A program made the translations under genes and the position numbers. A stretch of 64,000 bases of DNA, taken from the NCBI GenBank assembly GCA_965205905.1, contig CBDBHZ010000012.1, positions 186,001-250,000 of the forward strand, given 5' to 3'. Positions 18,638-27,930 of this stretch are shown here, piece after piece; within the stretch, counting starts at the first letter, position 1, and each line of letters opens with the position of its first letter. The stretch is from JAHZMA01 sp965205905. GTDB taxonomy: Bacteria; Pseudomonadota; Alphaproteobacteria; JABAAW01; JAHZMA01. A model generated the notes under the pieces. That model was not told where the DNA came from. It made no database searches and saw only the letters and a program-made list of their open reading frames with translations.

Positions 18638-20305
18638 CTACTTATTGCTTTCATTTTGCAAAATATAAATATTATAACCTTCTGTATTACCCATCCATGA
18701 TGGGAAATCGCTGATTCTTTGCAACCTTTCGCCATATTGTGCCTGTAGTGATTGCCATTTTGCATCATTGAAGCTTTCACGATAAATTATCGTAAAATCA
18801 TAATCATCAGGATTCCATTTATCAAATGTCACAGTTATTTTGCCATCTGCATCTTTTGTTCTAAAATTGTAAAAACTATATTCCTCAATGTTGGCTTTTG
18901 GTCTTATATTGGCGACTGTCATATGCGTGATACCCTGTGCAGGTATTTGTGTTTTGTAATAAAAAACGCGATTCGTATCAGTATAGCTAATCGGTAGATT
19001 CTGTTGCAAGGAATTAAATCGATATTGGATGATTTTATATTTTTTAAGGTCATGATATAGATTCTGCGGACTTCTTATGATGAAAAACACACTGAAAGCG
19101 ACGAGCAATAATGCAAAGCCACGCCATTTCAGATTTTTTTGCCATGAAATATTTTTAAGATAGTAGCAAGCTGCAAGAATGATACTGAGTTCAGGAACAG
19201 CATAATAATAAAACGCCTCTCTTTTAATCAGACTAACTGCCAAAGCATAAAACACCCCACCTACAAACAGCATTAATGAAAATTGATGCTTTTGAATATT
19301 TTTAATGTCAATGATATAAGCGATGATCATTATAATAATAAGGCTAAATAAAGGATAATGATAGAAAAGATCAATGATATAGTCAATATAATCTACCTGA
19401 CCTGCAGAATAAACACTCGTGTCTGGATGGATGAAAACAGCAAAAACAATCCATAAGCTTACAAAACATAATGATAATATTGGCAGTAAAACTTCTAACG
19501 GCTGTTTGCGAATAAAGGTGAGTGGCGATAATATATCCGCTAACTTAAATTGCTTTTGATAGAGGTGAAAGCAAAATGCTGTGAATAAGAAACTCACGAA
19601 ATAAACAAACATTAGTTCTTTAAAATAAAGCGCGGTATTGGCACAGATAAAAGCAATTAATAGATAAATTGGCTTTTCAGTTTTAAAAAAATGAATAAGG
19701 CAATATAGAAATAACGCCAGTAGAAAGACAGTGTTTCTATCAGGAATCATCAATGTGCTAAAAGAAGTAAAAAATGATGCATTGCTGATGATAATAGCAA
19801 CAGTGAATAAGCGCCATGCTAGCTTTTCAAATGGGATGATACAAAATAAAAGATAGGCAGTAACAAAAGACTGTGCCACGACCAAAGAAAATGCAATATA
19901 AACATTGCAACTGGTTGCCGCTAATAGCGGGCCTATAATACTCCATTCTTGATGCCCAAAAGGAAAAAAACGAGCGTCTTCATAGGTTATAAATTGAATT
20001 CTGTCACCACCACATACTCTTATAAAAATATATGATATTTCATCGTGATGTTGAGGACCAACTGGAAATAAATTATCCCAAATCAGGATTGCAAAAACCA
20101 CTAATAATGCAAAATAGGCGAGATAATCAATCAAAATTTTCGGCTTTAACGAGGGGATGGTATAATTCAAGAAAACCCCTTTTTCGTGTTTGTAAACATT
20201 CGCTAAATTATTTTTTATCAATAAGTAAAAAATGACAATAGCAATATAGCTGCTACCAATGCCTAGTAATAATATTTTTTCATCAAAATAGAGTGGTTGC
20301 ATCAT
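18638..20305 (-). CDS. GT-C-like polytopic membrane protein, paralog 1 of a tandem family
   Basis: A 555-residue membrane protein, the first of three paralogs after the GtrB-like gene (13 bp gap). It has about eleven spans; the early loop FPVGPQHHDEISYIF carries a DE pair; a soluble C-terminal domain ends GNTEGYNIYILQNESNK. Nearly the whole DNA sequence is alignable with 15597-17261, so the duplication is recent or is kept similar by gene conversion, while the C-terminal substrate-facing loops differ more. Two adjacent ATGs (20305, 20302) are possible starts; upstream AAGAGATTGAAA matches the spacer of the next copy. Confidence 0.72.
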   Translation of the reverse strand: MMQPLYFDEKILLLGIGSSYIAIVIFYLLIKNNLANVYKHEKGVFLNYTIPSLKPKILIDYLAYFALLVVFAILIWDNLFPVGPQHHDEISYIFIRVCGGDRIQFITYEDARFFPFGHQEWSIIGPLLAATSCNVYIAFSLVVAQSFVTAYLLFCIIPFEKLAWRLFTVAIIISNASFFTSFSTLMIPDRNTVFLLALFLYCLIHFFKTEKPIYLLIAFICANTALYFKELMFVYFVSFLFTAFCFHLYQKQFKLADILSPLTFIRKQPLEVLLPILSLCFVSLWIVFAVFIHPDTSVYSAGQVDYIDYIIDLFYHYPLFSLIIIMIIAYIIDIKNIQKHQFSLMLFVGGVFYALAVSLIKREAFYYYAVPELSIILAACYYLKNISWQKNLKWRGFALLLVAFSVFFIIRSPQNLYHDLKKYKIIQYRFNSLQQNLPISYTDTNRVFYYKTQIPAQGITHMTVANIRPKANIEEYSFYNFRTKDADGKITVTFDKWNPDDYDFTIIYRESFNDAKWQSLQAQYGERLQRISDFPSWMGNTEGYNIYILQNESNK

Positions 20306-20318
20306 TTCAATCTCTTGC

Positions 20319-21266
20319 CTATTCTTCGTCTAAATATTCATCAATCACATATAGCGGACGTTGCTTCACTTGCTGATAAATTCTGCCGATATATTCGCCA
20401 ATAACACCCAGCGCAATCATTTGTACACCGCCCAAAAACAAAATGACGACCATGATAGAAGTGTAACCGGGTAACGCAATATCTAAAAATAATTGATTAT
20501 AGATTAAAAAAGAACCATAGCTAAAACTGAGTAAGGAAATCAAAAGTCCTGCAACAAACACTGACCGAATCGGTGTAATTGAAAAAGAAAAAATGCCATC
20601 AAGCGCATAGGCAAACATTTTTCTGTAATTATATTTTGTGGTGCCATGCTCTCTTTTATCGCGGCAATAGTGAATGATTTTTTTATTAAAACCCGGCCAA
20701 TTTAACAATGCTTTCATAAAGCGATGCTGTTCATTGAGAGTCGCGAGTGATTGCACCACTTTTTTATCTAACAAGCGAAAATCACTGGAACGTTTGATAA
20801 TAAAATTTTTGCTGACAATTTTTGCAAATAGCCAATAGAATAAATTTGCAGTGATGGTTTTTAGCAAGGGGTCGTCGCGTGTATCCCGCAATGGAATCAC
20901 CATATCGTAGCCATCTTGCCAATGTTTTATCATTTCTTCTAATAGGTGAGGCGGGTCTTGTAAATCGGCATCCATTGGCACAACAGCATCACCTGTTGTA
21001 TGATTTAGTCCAGCAGTTAGGGCGATTTCTTTACCAAAATTGCGCGCTAATTTGATAATCTTAATGCGCTTATCTTTTTGCTGATAGGCTTTTAACAGCG
21101 CAAAACTATCATCTGTCGAACCATCATCAACCGCGATAATTTCCCAATTTTCAGTTATTTTGGCAAGCGCCACTTTCATTTCGGTAAAATACACATCAAT
21201 CATGCCACCATCTTGTTCATTATAGAATGGTGTTACAATACTGAGTTTAAAATTTTTAGGGCGCAT
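20319..21266 (-). CDS. GtrB/DPM1-type family 2 glycosyltransferase
   Basis: A 315-residue membrane-anchored GT2 enzyme, probably loading a sugar onto undecaprenyl phosphate at the cytoplasmic face. LSIVTPFYNEQDGG at the start, EIIAVDDGSTDDSF (about 40), the metal-binding PMDADLQDPPHLL (about 97) and the QLW-like RFMKALLNWPG (about 180) are family features. Two C-terminal membrane spans (about 230-250 and 265-285) end in the GEYIGRIYQQVKQRPLYVIDE tail shared by GtrB and ArnC-like proteins. A TTG 21 codons upstream is in frame, but the ATG at 21266 with AAGG seven bases before it is preferred. It is first in the cluster; the following polytopic proteins would be the transferases that use the lipid-linked sugar. 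No GtrA flippase is seen. Confidence 0.88.
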   Translation of the reverse strand: MRPKNFKLSIVTPFYNEQDGGMIDVYFTEMKVALAKITENWEIIAVDDGSTDDSFALLKAYQQKDKRIKIIKLARNFGKEIALTAGLNHTTGDAVVPMDADLQDPPHLLEEMIKHWQDGYDMVIPLRDTRDDPLLKTITANLFYWLFAKIVSKNFIIKRSSDFRLLDKKVVQSLATLNEQHRFMKALLNWPGFNKKIIHYCRDKREHGTTKYNYRKMFAYALDGIFSFSITPIRSVFVAGLLISLLSFSYGSFLIYNQLFLDIALPGYTSIMVVILFLGGVQMIALGVIGEYIGRIYQQVKQRPLYVIDEYLDEE

Positions 21267-21399
21267 CAATATACCTTGCAAAAGATACCTTAAATTATGT
21301 GGCACACTATAATTAAAATCTTGTGTCAATACAAGTTTTTAATAATTGCGTTTCACACTATTTTTATGGTAAGGATAAAGAAATTTAAGGAGAGACGAA

Positions 21400-22512
21400 A
21401 TGTTTGAAATGTTGCCCACCATGCGGATGCGTAATTCGTGTTTTTTTGAAGCCACTGTTGCCGAAGGCGTTAGCGGTTTTTGCCACTATAATTATATGTT
21501 ACTACCATCGGGCTATGGCGACCCTGATGCGTGCTATCACCGTTTGATGAATGGCGTGGTAATGTGGGATGTGGCGGCGCAAAGGCAAGTTGAAATTACA
21601 GGGCCTGACGCTGCGAGGCTTACTCAAATTCTAGCCCCGCGTGATATGTCAAAATGCGTGGTGAATCAGGGCAAATATGTTGCGATTTGCAATCATGCAG
21701 GCACGATTATTAACGACCCGATTATTCTCAAACTCGCGACAGATAGATTTTGGCTATCGATTGCCGATTCTAATATGTTATTTTGGGCGCGCGCCATTGC
21801 CGCCGAACGTGGGTTGAAAGTCAGCATTAGCGAGGCTGATGTATCACCAATGGCGGTGCAAGGGCCACAAGCTGAAAATGTGGTGGCGCATTTATTAGGC
21901 GATTGGGTGCGCGAATTAAAATATTTCTGGTTTAAGCCTGCCGAAATTGAAGGCATTCCACTGATGGTGGCGCGTTCGGGCTGGTCAAAACAAGGCGGGT
22001 TCGAACTTTATCTGATGGATGGCAGCAAAGGCACGCAATTATGGAATTTGGTGCGTGAGGCAGGTAAGAAATGGGATATTGGTCCGGGCTATCCTGATGT
22101 GTGCGAACGGATTGAAAGCGGCTTAATCTCGTGGGGCGGTGATAGTGATGATACCACCAACCCGTTTGAAATTGGCATGGGCAAATATGTTGACCTTGAT
22201 GTGCCAGATGAGGTGGTAGGGATTCAGGCTTTGCGTGAAATCAAGCAAAATGGCGTGCGGAGGCATAATCTTGGGCTGGTGCTTGATGAAGATGTTACGC
22301 CACTCACATCATCGCATCGCTATTGGTATCCTATCATGGTTGATGGGCAGAAAATTGGCGACATGACCAATGGCGTATTCTCGCGCAAATTACAGCGCAA
22401 TATTGGTTTTGCTTTGGTGGCAACGCGCCATCAAAAGGGCGATAGGGTGGAAGTGCATAAGGATAATCAAGTTCTTAAAGGCACCTTGACGAACCTACCA
22501 TTTTCTAATTAA
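21400..22512 (+). CDS. dmdA: Dimethylsulfoniopropionate demethylase DmdA
   Basis: DmdA moves a methyl group from DMSP to tetrahydrofolate, giving methylmercaptopropionate; it is the entry enzyme of the marine DMSP demethylation pathway. The 370-residue protein is a GcvT-fold enzyme. Features that match DmdA rather than the glycine-cleavage T protein are YNYMLLPSGYGDPD (about 30), MWDVAAQRQVEITGPDA (about 50), PRDMSK, FWLSIADSNMLFWA (about 122), SPMAVQGPQAE, VARSGWSKQGGFELYL (about 191) and ERIESGLISWGGDSDDTTNPFE (about 235). The SRSGWSKQGG-type and ERIESGL blocks are shared with Pelagibacter DmdA. It is a single gene with GGAGAGACGAA upstream. No acuI or dmdBCD genes are in the window. GcvT-like paralogs are the main alternative, but the motif match is strong. 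Confidence 0.9.
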   Translation: MFEMLPTMRMRNSCFFEATVAEGVSGFCHYNYMLLPSGYGDPDACYHRLMNGVVMWDVAAQRQVEITGPDAARLTQILAPRDMSKCVVNQGKYVAICNHAGTIINDPIILKLATDRFWLSIADSNMLFWARAIAAERGLKVSISEADVSPMAVQGPQAENVVAHLLGDWVRELKYFWFKPAEIEGIPLMVARSGWSKQGGFELYLMDGSKGTQLWNLVREAGKKWDIGPGYPDVCERIESGLISWGGDSDDTTNPFEIGMGKYVDLDVPDEVVGIQALREIKQNGVRRHNLGLVLDEDVTPLTSSHRYWYPIMVDGQKIGDMTNGVFSRKLQRNIGFALVATRHQKGDRVEVHKDNQVLKGTLTNLPFSN

Positions 22513-22518
22513 AAGTCT

Positions 22519-22905
22519 CTAAAGAACAATATAGCTGATATAAGCACCGATTGCCGCAATGATCACCACCACTGCATCATAGCCTGCGCTTATCAATATC
22601 ATTTTGCGTGAATGCCCAAAAAACATGCAAGCCGCAGTTTTCATAGATACCAAAGTCAGCAATGGCACCATCAAAGCCATCAATATATTACCACCTGTTA
22701 AGGAAAAAATCAAAAACACTGTATAGGTAACAGAAAAAATAAAGATAAATTGTATCACCATTGGCGCAAAAGTCATTTTGTAATCTTCAGGACCTCTATG
22801 CGGTTGTTCCTGCATCCATGCTGTGCCGAACCCTTTGGCATGATACCAACCTGCGCCGATAGCAAAGGCAACCATTGCGGTGATTAAAAGTGCGATGTAA
22901 ATCAT
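22519..22905 (-). CDS. DUF1761-family membrane protein
   Basis: A 128-residue protein with four hydrophobic segments. The first span is followed by GAGWYHAKGFGTAWMQEQ, the W-Y/F...F-G-x-x-W-M pattern of DUF1761 proteins, whose function is unknown. An upstream ATG at 22935 would begin two bases from the tRNA-Ile 3' end; the ATG at 22905, with AAGGT seven bases before it, is preferred. It lies immediately downstream of tRNA-Ile on the same strand and may be read through from the tRNA promoter. It converges on dmdA with 6 bp between stop codons. Confidence 0.72.
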   Translation of the reverse strand: MIYIALLITAMVAFAIGAGWYHAKGFGTAWMQEQPHRGPEDYKMTFAPMVIQFIFIFSVTYTVFLIFSLTGGNILMALMVPLLTLVSMKTAACMFFGHSRKMILISAGYDAVVVIIAAIGAYISYIVL

Positions 22906-22936
22906 TGCTTTACCTTCATTATTCATCATTTTCATT

Positions 22937-23013
<77 letters not shown>

Positions 23014-23118
23014 TCAAACGAGGCTGATATTACAGCGAAATGACAAGAAGTGCAAGAGCTGTTTTCAATAATTTTTATTTTATTTGCGATTTGCTAGATT
23101 TAATGTATAGTGGCAGGC

Positions 23119-23937
23119 ATGTCTTTCTCAATATTATGTTATTTCATTAAAAGACTTGTGGTTTTTGGTTTTATTATTTTGTTACCAGTCATTAGCCATG
23201 CTCAATCAGTGGAAAACGAAACTGATGATAATGCTGAAGAATCGTCGCCAGTTGAAAATAATAATGCCGATGATAATATCCCTGATGATGTCTTAACATT
23301 AACAGGGCAAGAGGCAATGGAGATTCTGTTTCCCGGTGTATCATTTGCCGCATTTGAGTTCTATATTGGCATCAGTACAGTGGATATGCGCTTTGAATTT
23401 GAGGATAGCCCCAAAGTAACAACGGGCAAATGGTCAAGGGGCAGGGATATAGGCAGTGATTTTGATTTTGGTTTCAGATTTCCTTATGTCGGGTTTGAAA
23501 TAAACGCTGCAGCCAATGATTATAAATTTAGTTCTGGTGATAAAAATTATTATTTTGATTATGATATCACAACAACCACTTTCATTGGGTTTGCACCGCT
23601 TTATCGTAATTATACCACAAAATCTAGAGTTGAGTTGTTTGCTTCTTATGGTTCAGGAAAGTATGAAGCTTTTTATTCAGATGTTGCCGCTAGGAATTAT
23701 GAAAAGCCCGGAAAAAATGGCGTTTTGCAAAAAGGCGATATGGATGTCTATGGTGCAGGGGTGCAATTTGTATTTAACGATAAAAACCTTAATAAAAGCT
23801 ATTTTGCATTGCGGTTAGGGCGGTACAATCATGAGGTTAGAAACCGAACTTTCAGGCGATATAGCGATACAGAAGCCGGCAATCTTACGAGTGCATTGGC
23901 TTATCAGGTTGAACTTTTTGGTTATTTTGGTTTTTAG
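23119..23937 (+). CDS. Secreted acidic protein, probable outer-membrane beta-barrel
   Basis: A 272-residue protein of unknown function. The signal peptide (hydrophobic residues 10-27, VISHAQS cleavage) is followed by a 40-residue acidic Asn/Asp linker and then a region of alternating polar/aromatic strands (FEFYIGISTVDMRFEFE, DFGFRFPYVGFEINA, FFALRLGRYNHEVRNR) ending in VELFGYFGF. The terminal Phe and strand pattern fit a small outer-membrane barrel. A GTG at 23110 would add three residues; neither start has a strong RBS. It lies 10 bp before the COG3014-type lipoprotein gene, so the two are likely one transcript. Confidence 0.6.
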   Translation: MSFSILCYFIKRLVVFGFIILLPVISHAQSVENETDDNAEESSPVENNNADDNIPDDVLTLTGQEAMEILFPGVSFAAFEFYIGISTVDMRFEFEDSPKVTTGKWSRGRDIGSDFDFGFRFPYVGFEINAAANDYKFSSGDKNYYFDYDITTTTFIGFAPLYRNYTTKSRVELFASYGSGKYEAFYSDVAARNYEKPGKNGVLQKGDMDVYGAGVQFVFNDKNLNKSYFALRLGRYNHEVRNRTFRRYSDTEAGNLTSALAYQVELFGYFGF

Positions 23938-23947
23938 ATTGTTTGAT

Positions 23948-25426
23948 ATGAGAAAAATATTCTTACCATTATTAACGATGGCAATATTATCGGGCTGTTC
24001 AGCTTTTAGCAAACAACATAACGAATATCATGCCGATTATCAGAAAATTTTATCGGCAGAAGATGCGGTTACCTCTGCCGAAAAATTCAAAACCAATAAA
24101 AAAACGACCAGAATTTTGCATTTGCAAGAACAAGCCAGACTCTATCATATTGCAGGTGATTATGCCAAAAGCCGTAAAAAAATGGCTGAAGCTTTAGAAT
24201 TTTATCGGAACAGCGATTACGACGCGATTATCGATGTTGGACGGTTAGGCGCCAAAGCGGCGGCACTTGCCACCAATGATAAGGTGATTCCTTATATTGG
24301 TTCGGATTATGAGCGCATTTATGCAAGGCAGATACAGGCGATGAATTATCTGGGGTTGGGCGATGTAAATGGCGCAATGGTAGAGATACGGGCAGCAGCC
24401 AACGAACAAAGATTTGCCGCCGAAGCCCGCGCTGAACGGGTTGATGAAGCGGTTGACAAAAAGCGTAAAAAATTGATGAAATTTGTTGATAAGGAACAGT
24501 TGAGCGTTCTCAAAACATTGGCAGGTGATGAGCGCAATGGTTTTTTAAACAGCTATATGTATTATTTTTCAGCTTTATTGCGCGAGGCAACGGGTGATAG
24601 CAATGCCGCTTATATTGATTATCAAAAAGCATGGCAGTTAAACGCGCCGAACCGCTATGTCGGCAATCATGTGGTGCGGTTGGCAGAAATTTATGATACT
24701 GGCAATCAGCCACGCTATCAGGAATTATTAGGCAATACTGGCAATACTGGCTATAACGGCAGTGATGACAGTGAACAGCTACAAAAAATACCTGAAGGCA
24801 GTGGCAGGGTGGCGGTGCTGATTGAACGTGGGTTTGTGCAACCGCGCCAAGAACTCACTTTTGATGTGCAGTTTGATTATATCAGCGTTACAGGGCAGTA
24901 TCGCTTTGTTTGGAGTCGTGCCGCAATTCCATATTACGATAAAGATGATTTTCATTTTTTATCGCCCGTTACCGTCTCATCAGGCGATGTTGAGGCGCGA
25001 AGTCAATTTATGATGGATAGTGTCAGCCTTGCCGCCAACCAGTTGCAAGAAGTCATGCCCAGTATTATGTTCAGGCAATGGGCGCGCATTATCAGCAAAC
25101 ATATCGTGGCTGATGTTGCGTTCAATGCGGCGGCAGCAGGTGGTGATGAGGCAGGGCTAGTTATCGGGCTTGCGGTGGCACTGGCGGTAAAAGGCGTGGT
25201 GATTTTGCTAGAACAGGCCGATACGCGCTCATGGCTGAGTATTCCAGCACAGATTGATAATGCGGAATTGATTTTGCCAGCAGGCAAGCAAGAAATCACC
25301 ATCACATTAGCAGATGGCAGGTTTGTAACAACCGAAGCTGATGTGATTGATGGTGGCATTACCATTATCCGCCTGTTTGATAATGGCAATTTTACCACCA
25401 CTGACCAACTTTACCCCGCAAAATAA
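23948..25426 (+). CDS. COG3014-type lipoprotein, copy 1
   Basis: A 492-residue lipoprotein with signal sequence and lipobox LSGC|SAF (Cys at about residue 17). It then has a TPR-like helical region: LHLQEQARLYHIAGDYAKSRKKMAEALEF, and YERIYARQIQAMNYLGLGDVNGAMVEIRAA about residue 120, a hallmark of the COG3014 family. The beta-rich C-terminal half contains GRVAVLIERGFVQPRQE, EQADTRSWLSIPAQI and a final ADGRFVTTEADVIDGGITIIRLF. Biochemical function is unknown. In other proteobacteria I recall these genes beside LPP20 and LpoB-like lipoprotein genes, as here (28.6-30.3 kb). The start is set at the ATG before the lipobox; the longer ORF from 23831 would lack a signal peptide and overlap the preceding gene. 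Confidence 0.8.
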   Translation: MRKIFLPLLTMAILSGCSAFSKQHNEYHADYQKILSAEDAVTSAEKFKTNKKTTRILHLQEQARLYHIAGDYAKSRKKMAEALEFYRNSDYDAIIDVGRLGAKAAALATNDKVIPYIGSDYERIYARQIQAMNYLGLGDVNGAMVEIRAAANEQRFAAEARAERVDEAVDKKRKKLMKFVDKEQLSVLKTLAGDERNGFLNSYMYYFSALLREATGDSNAAYIDYQKAWQLNAPNRYVGNHVVRLAEIYDTGNQPRYQELLGNTGNTGYNGSDDSEQLQKIPEGSGRVAVLIERGFVQPRQELTFDVQFDYISVTGQYRFVWSRAAIPYYDKDDFHFLSPVTVSSGDVEARSQFMMDSVSLAANQLQEVMPSIMFRQWARIISKHIVADVAFNAAAAGGDEAGLVIGLAVALAVKGVVILLEQADTRSWLSIPAQIDNAELILPAGKQEITITLADGRFVTTEADVIDGGITIIRLFDNGNFTTTDQLYPAK

Positions 25427-25488
25427 ATCTCTTTATTTTATAGCAAGAAAGCTTTATATTATAGGTAAATTTGAAAGGTGATTATTGA

Positions 25489-26939
25489 ATGAGAATATTT
25501 GCATCATTAGTGATAATGGTTGTGTTATCGGGTTGTTCGGCTTTTAGCAAACAGCATAACGAATTTCATGCCGAATATACGCAATTCTCGTCTGAAGAAG
25601 CGGCGATTAACCGTGCACAAAAATTCAAGTCAGATAAGAAAAAAAATAAAATTCTGCATTTGCAAGAACAAGCCAGACTCTATCATATTGGCGGTGATTA
25701 TGTTTCAAGCCGTGATAAATTAGCCGAAGTTTTAGAATTTTATCGCAACAGTGATTATGATGCAATTATCAATACAGGGCGTTTAGGCGCAAAAGCAGGC
25801 GCGTTGCTCACCAATGATAAGGTGATACCTTATAATGGTTCTGATTACGAACGCATCTATGCAAGGCAGATACAGGCAATGAATTATCTGGCATTGGGCG
25901 ATGCAAATGGCGCGATGATAGAGGTGCGCGCAGGCGCGAACGCCCAGCGGTTTTCTGCCGAAGCGCGTGATAAGCAGGTTGATGAAGCGGTTGAAGAAAA
26001 ACGTTCAAAAATGCTGAAATATGTTGATAAGAGTCAGCTTAATATTCTTAACGAACTTGCGGGCGATAAGCGCAATGCGTTTTTAAGCAGCTATATGTAT
26101 TATTTCTCTGCTTTGTTGCGTGAGGCGACGGGCGACCCAAATGCGGCTTTTATTGATTATAGGCAAGCATGGCAATTGGTGGCGCCTAACCGCTATTTTG
26201 GCAATCATGTGGTGCGGTTGGCAAATCGCTACGATAAAGGCAATCTGCCACGCTATCAGGAATTGCTAGGCAATAAAGAGGTGGAAACACTGCCCGAAGA
26301 GAGTGGCAGGGTTGCCGTGCTGATTGAACGCGGGTTTGTGCAACCGCGCAGGGAATTCACCTTTGAAGTGCAGTTTGATTATATCAGTGCAGAGCAGGGC
26401 AATATAAGCTTTATCTGGGCAAAGCCGCCATCCCCACCTATAGTGACAGTGATAGCCGCTTTCTTGCACCGCTCAATGTTTCATCGGGAGATGTTGAGGC
26501 GAAAAGCCAGTTTGTGATGAGTAGCATTACCCTTGCCGCCAATCAGCTGAAAGAATCAATGGCGGGCATTATGTTACGGCAATCCACGCGCATTGTTAGC
26601 AAGCAGATTGCGGCAGAGGGGGTATCACGTGCAGTGGCATCAACAGCAGGCGATGATAATACGGCGGCATTTTTGGGTTTTGTTGCGGGGCTTGCAGCGC
26701 AAGGTGTGGGCGCTGCGCTAGAACAAGCCGATACGCGCTCATGGCTGAGCATTCCAGACCAAATTGATACTGCCGAATTGATTTTGCCAGCAGGCAAGCA
26801 AGAAATTAAAGTGCAATTACAGGGCGGTAGAATTATAACAACCGAAGCCGATGTGAAAGCGGGTGGGGTTACAATTATTCGTGTGTTTGATAATGGTATC
26901 TTTGCTAACGCCAAGCAACTTTATCCTACAGGTGAGTAA
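25489..26939 (+). pseudogene. COG3014-type lipoprotein, copy 2, interrupted by a frameshift
   Basis: Close paralog of copy 1 (lipobox LSGC|SAFSKQHNE; same YERIYARQIQAMNYL and PNRYFGNHVVRLA blocks). The frame breaks at about 26420-26424. After FIWAK the open frame runs to a false tail ending at 26517, while a one-base shift gives AAIPTYSDSDSRFLAPLNVS and onward, aligning with copy 1 (AAIPYYDKDDFHFLSPVTVS) through to a stop at 26939. One missing A in the AAG/AAA codon explains it. Everything else, including the C-terminal EQADTRSWLSIPDQI, is intact, so the lesion is recent or a sequencing error. A putative internal ATG at 26514 could give a 141-residue fragment, but it lacks a signal peptide. 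Confidence 0.82.
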
Positions 26940-26945
26940 TAAAGT

Positions 26946-27227
26946 TCAGCTTTTTTGATTGTCATATATTTTCAGTAATGTTTTTGATACATCGCCTTGT
27001 TTCAAGATAATATCTATCGTCACATGCGCGCCTGAATAATATTGCTTTGGTTTTTCTGCATAATTATCAGAAGAATGCCAATGGATAGGCGCAATGGTAG
27101 AAAAGTTTGTGTTCCTACCATTTAACCTAAAGCGCGTGAATATCTTCGCAAATTGAGAACAGTTTCGTCCCAATTTGTTAAAAAATTCAGTCAGCTTGCC
27201 ACAAATATAGCGATGATAAACATCCAT
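26946..27227 (-). CDS. Small unknown protein at the end of the DUF2589 cassette
   Basis: A 93-residue protein, not recognised. It starts 14 bp after the stop of the DUF2589 gene on the same strand and is the third gene of the run. The C-terminal half (YYSGAHVTIDIILKQGDVSKTLLKIYDN) looks like two beta-strands; the N-terminal half is basic and aromatic. It converges on the COG3014 copy 2 with 6 bp to spare. The tight spacing supports a real gene. No other support is visible. Confidence 0.5.
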   Translation of the reverse strand: MDVYHRYICGKLTEFFNKLGRNCSQFAKIFTRFRLNGRNTNFSTIAPIHWHSSDNYAEKPKQYYSGAHVTIDIILKQGDVSKTLLKIYDNQKS

Positions 27228-27241
27228 TTTATGATATGCGC

Positions 27242-27895
27242 TTATTTTGCTGGTGTGCCACCGCCACCTTGTGGTTTATTGCCACCTGATGGAATTCGTC
27301 TTGAATCCGCTTGTGCAAGTAACGTATCCGACTGTTTCTCTATAAGCCTAGCATTGATATCCATTGTTTTATCAACTTGACTGGCAAGCGCATCAACTAC
27401 TTTTGCCAAACCTTCAGGCATAGCACCTTGCTTCATTGTTAGCTCAGCATGAGTTTTCGCAGAATAATCAGATTTTCTTTGTTGCTCTTTTGCTACAGAC
27501 ACTTTTGCCGAGAAACCTATAGATGCTGAAAACACACCCCAACCAGCTTTGGCTTCCCCTGATACTGACGTGTCACTTTTAAGACTACTACTGGTAGCAG
27601 TGGATGCCGAAACAGTCATATCCATTGATATAATAGCTGAATCAATTTCTAGTGGTTTCATATCTACCAACGCAATAGGCGGTAGTTCAATCGCTGTTGT
27701 GATAGAATCATCAAATCCAACCAGACTGGTTTTTGCTTCCAACCTCACATCGGGAAGTGCAAACACAGCCTGAATGCGTTTCATATGTTCATCTTTCGCT
27801 ACTGTATCCGCTTGCACAACAGCGCGCGCAAAATTACCCATCACGCCTCCGACTGAGCGATTAAAAGCACGTTCCCTATTTTCATATTCTGCCAT
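27242..27895 (-). CDS. DUF2589-family protein, larger subunit
   Basis: A 217-residue soluble protein with features I associate with DUF2589: a central beta-rich core (IELPPIALVDMKPLEIDSAIISMDMTV), a Ser/Thr-rich insert, then FSASIGFSAKVSVAKEQQRKSDYSAKTHAELTMKQGAMPEGLAKVVDAL, where R-x-S-D-x-x-A-K and P-E-G-L are the conserved pieces. It ends in a low-complexity Gly/Pro tail (GGNKPQGGGGTPAK). No signal peptide or membrane span, so it is likely cytoplasmic. Function is unknown. It lies 35 bp downstream of a second, shorter DUF2589-like gene, the usual paired arrangement as I recall it. RBS AAGGAT precedes the ATG. Confidence 0.72.
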   Translation of the reverse strand: MAEYENRERAFNRSVGGVMGNFARAVVQADTVAKDEHMKRIQAVFALPDVRLEAKTSLVGFDDSITTAIELPPIALVDMKPLEIDSAIISMDMTVSASTATSSSLKSDTSVSGEAKAGWGVFSASIGFSAKVSVAKEQQRKSDYSAKTHAELTMKQGAMPEGLAKVVDALASQVDKTMDINARLIEKQSDTLLAQADSRRIPSGGNKPQGGGGTPAK

Positions 27896-27930
27896 TTTTT
27901 TATCCTTTCTATGGTGTTAAATATACAAAA

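Noticed and set aside
26514..26939. Separate 141-codon gene
   Set aside because: It is the 3' part of the frameshifted COG3014 copy 2; it aligns with the C-terminal third of copy 1 and has no signal peptide of its own.
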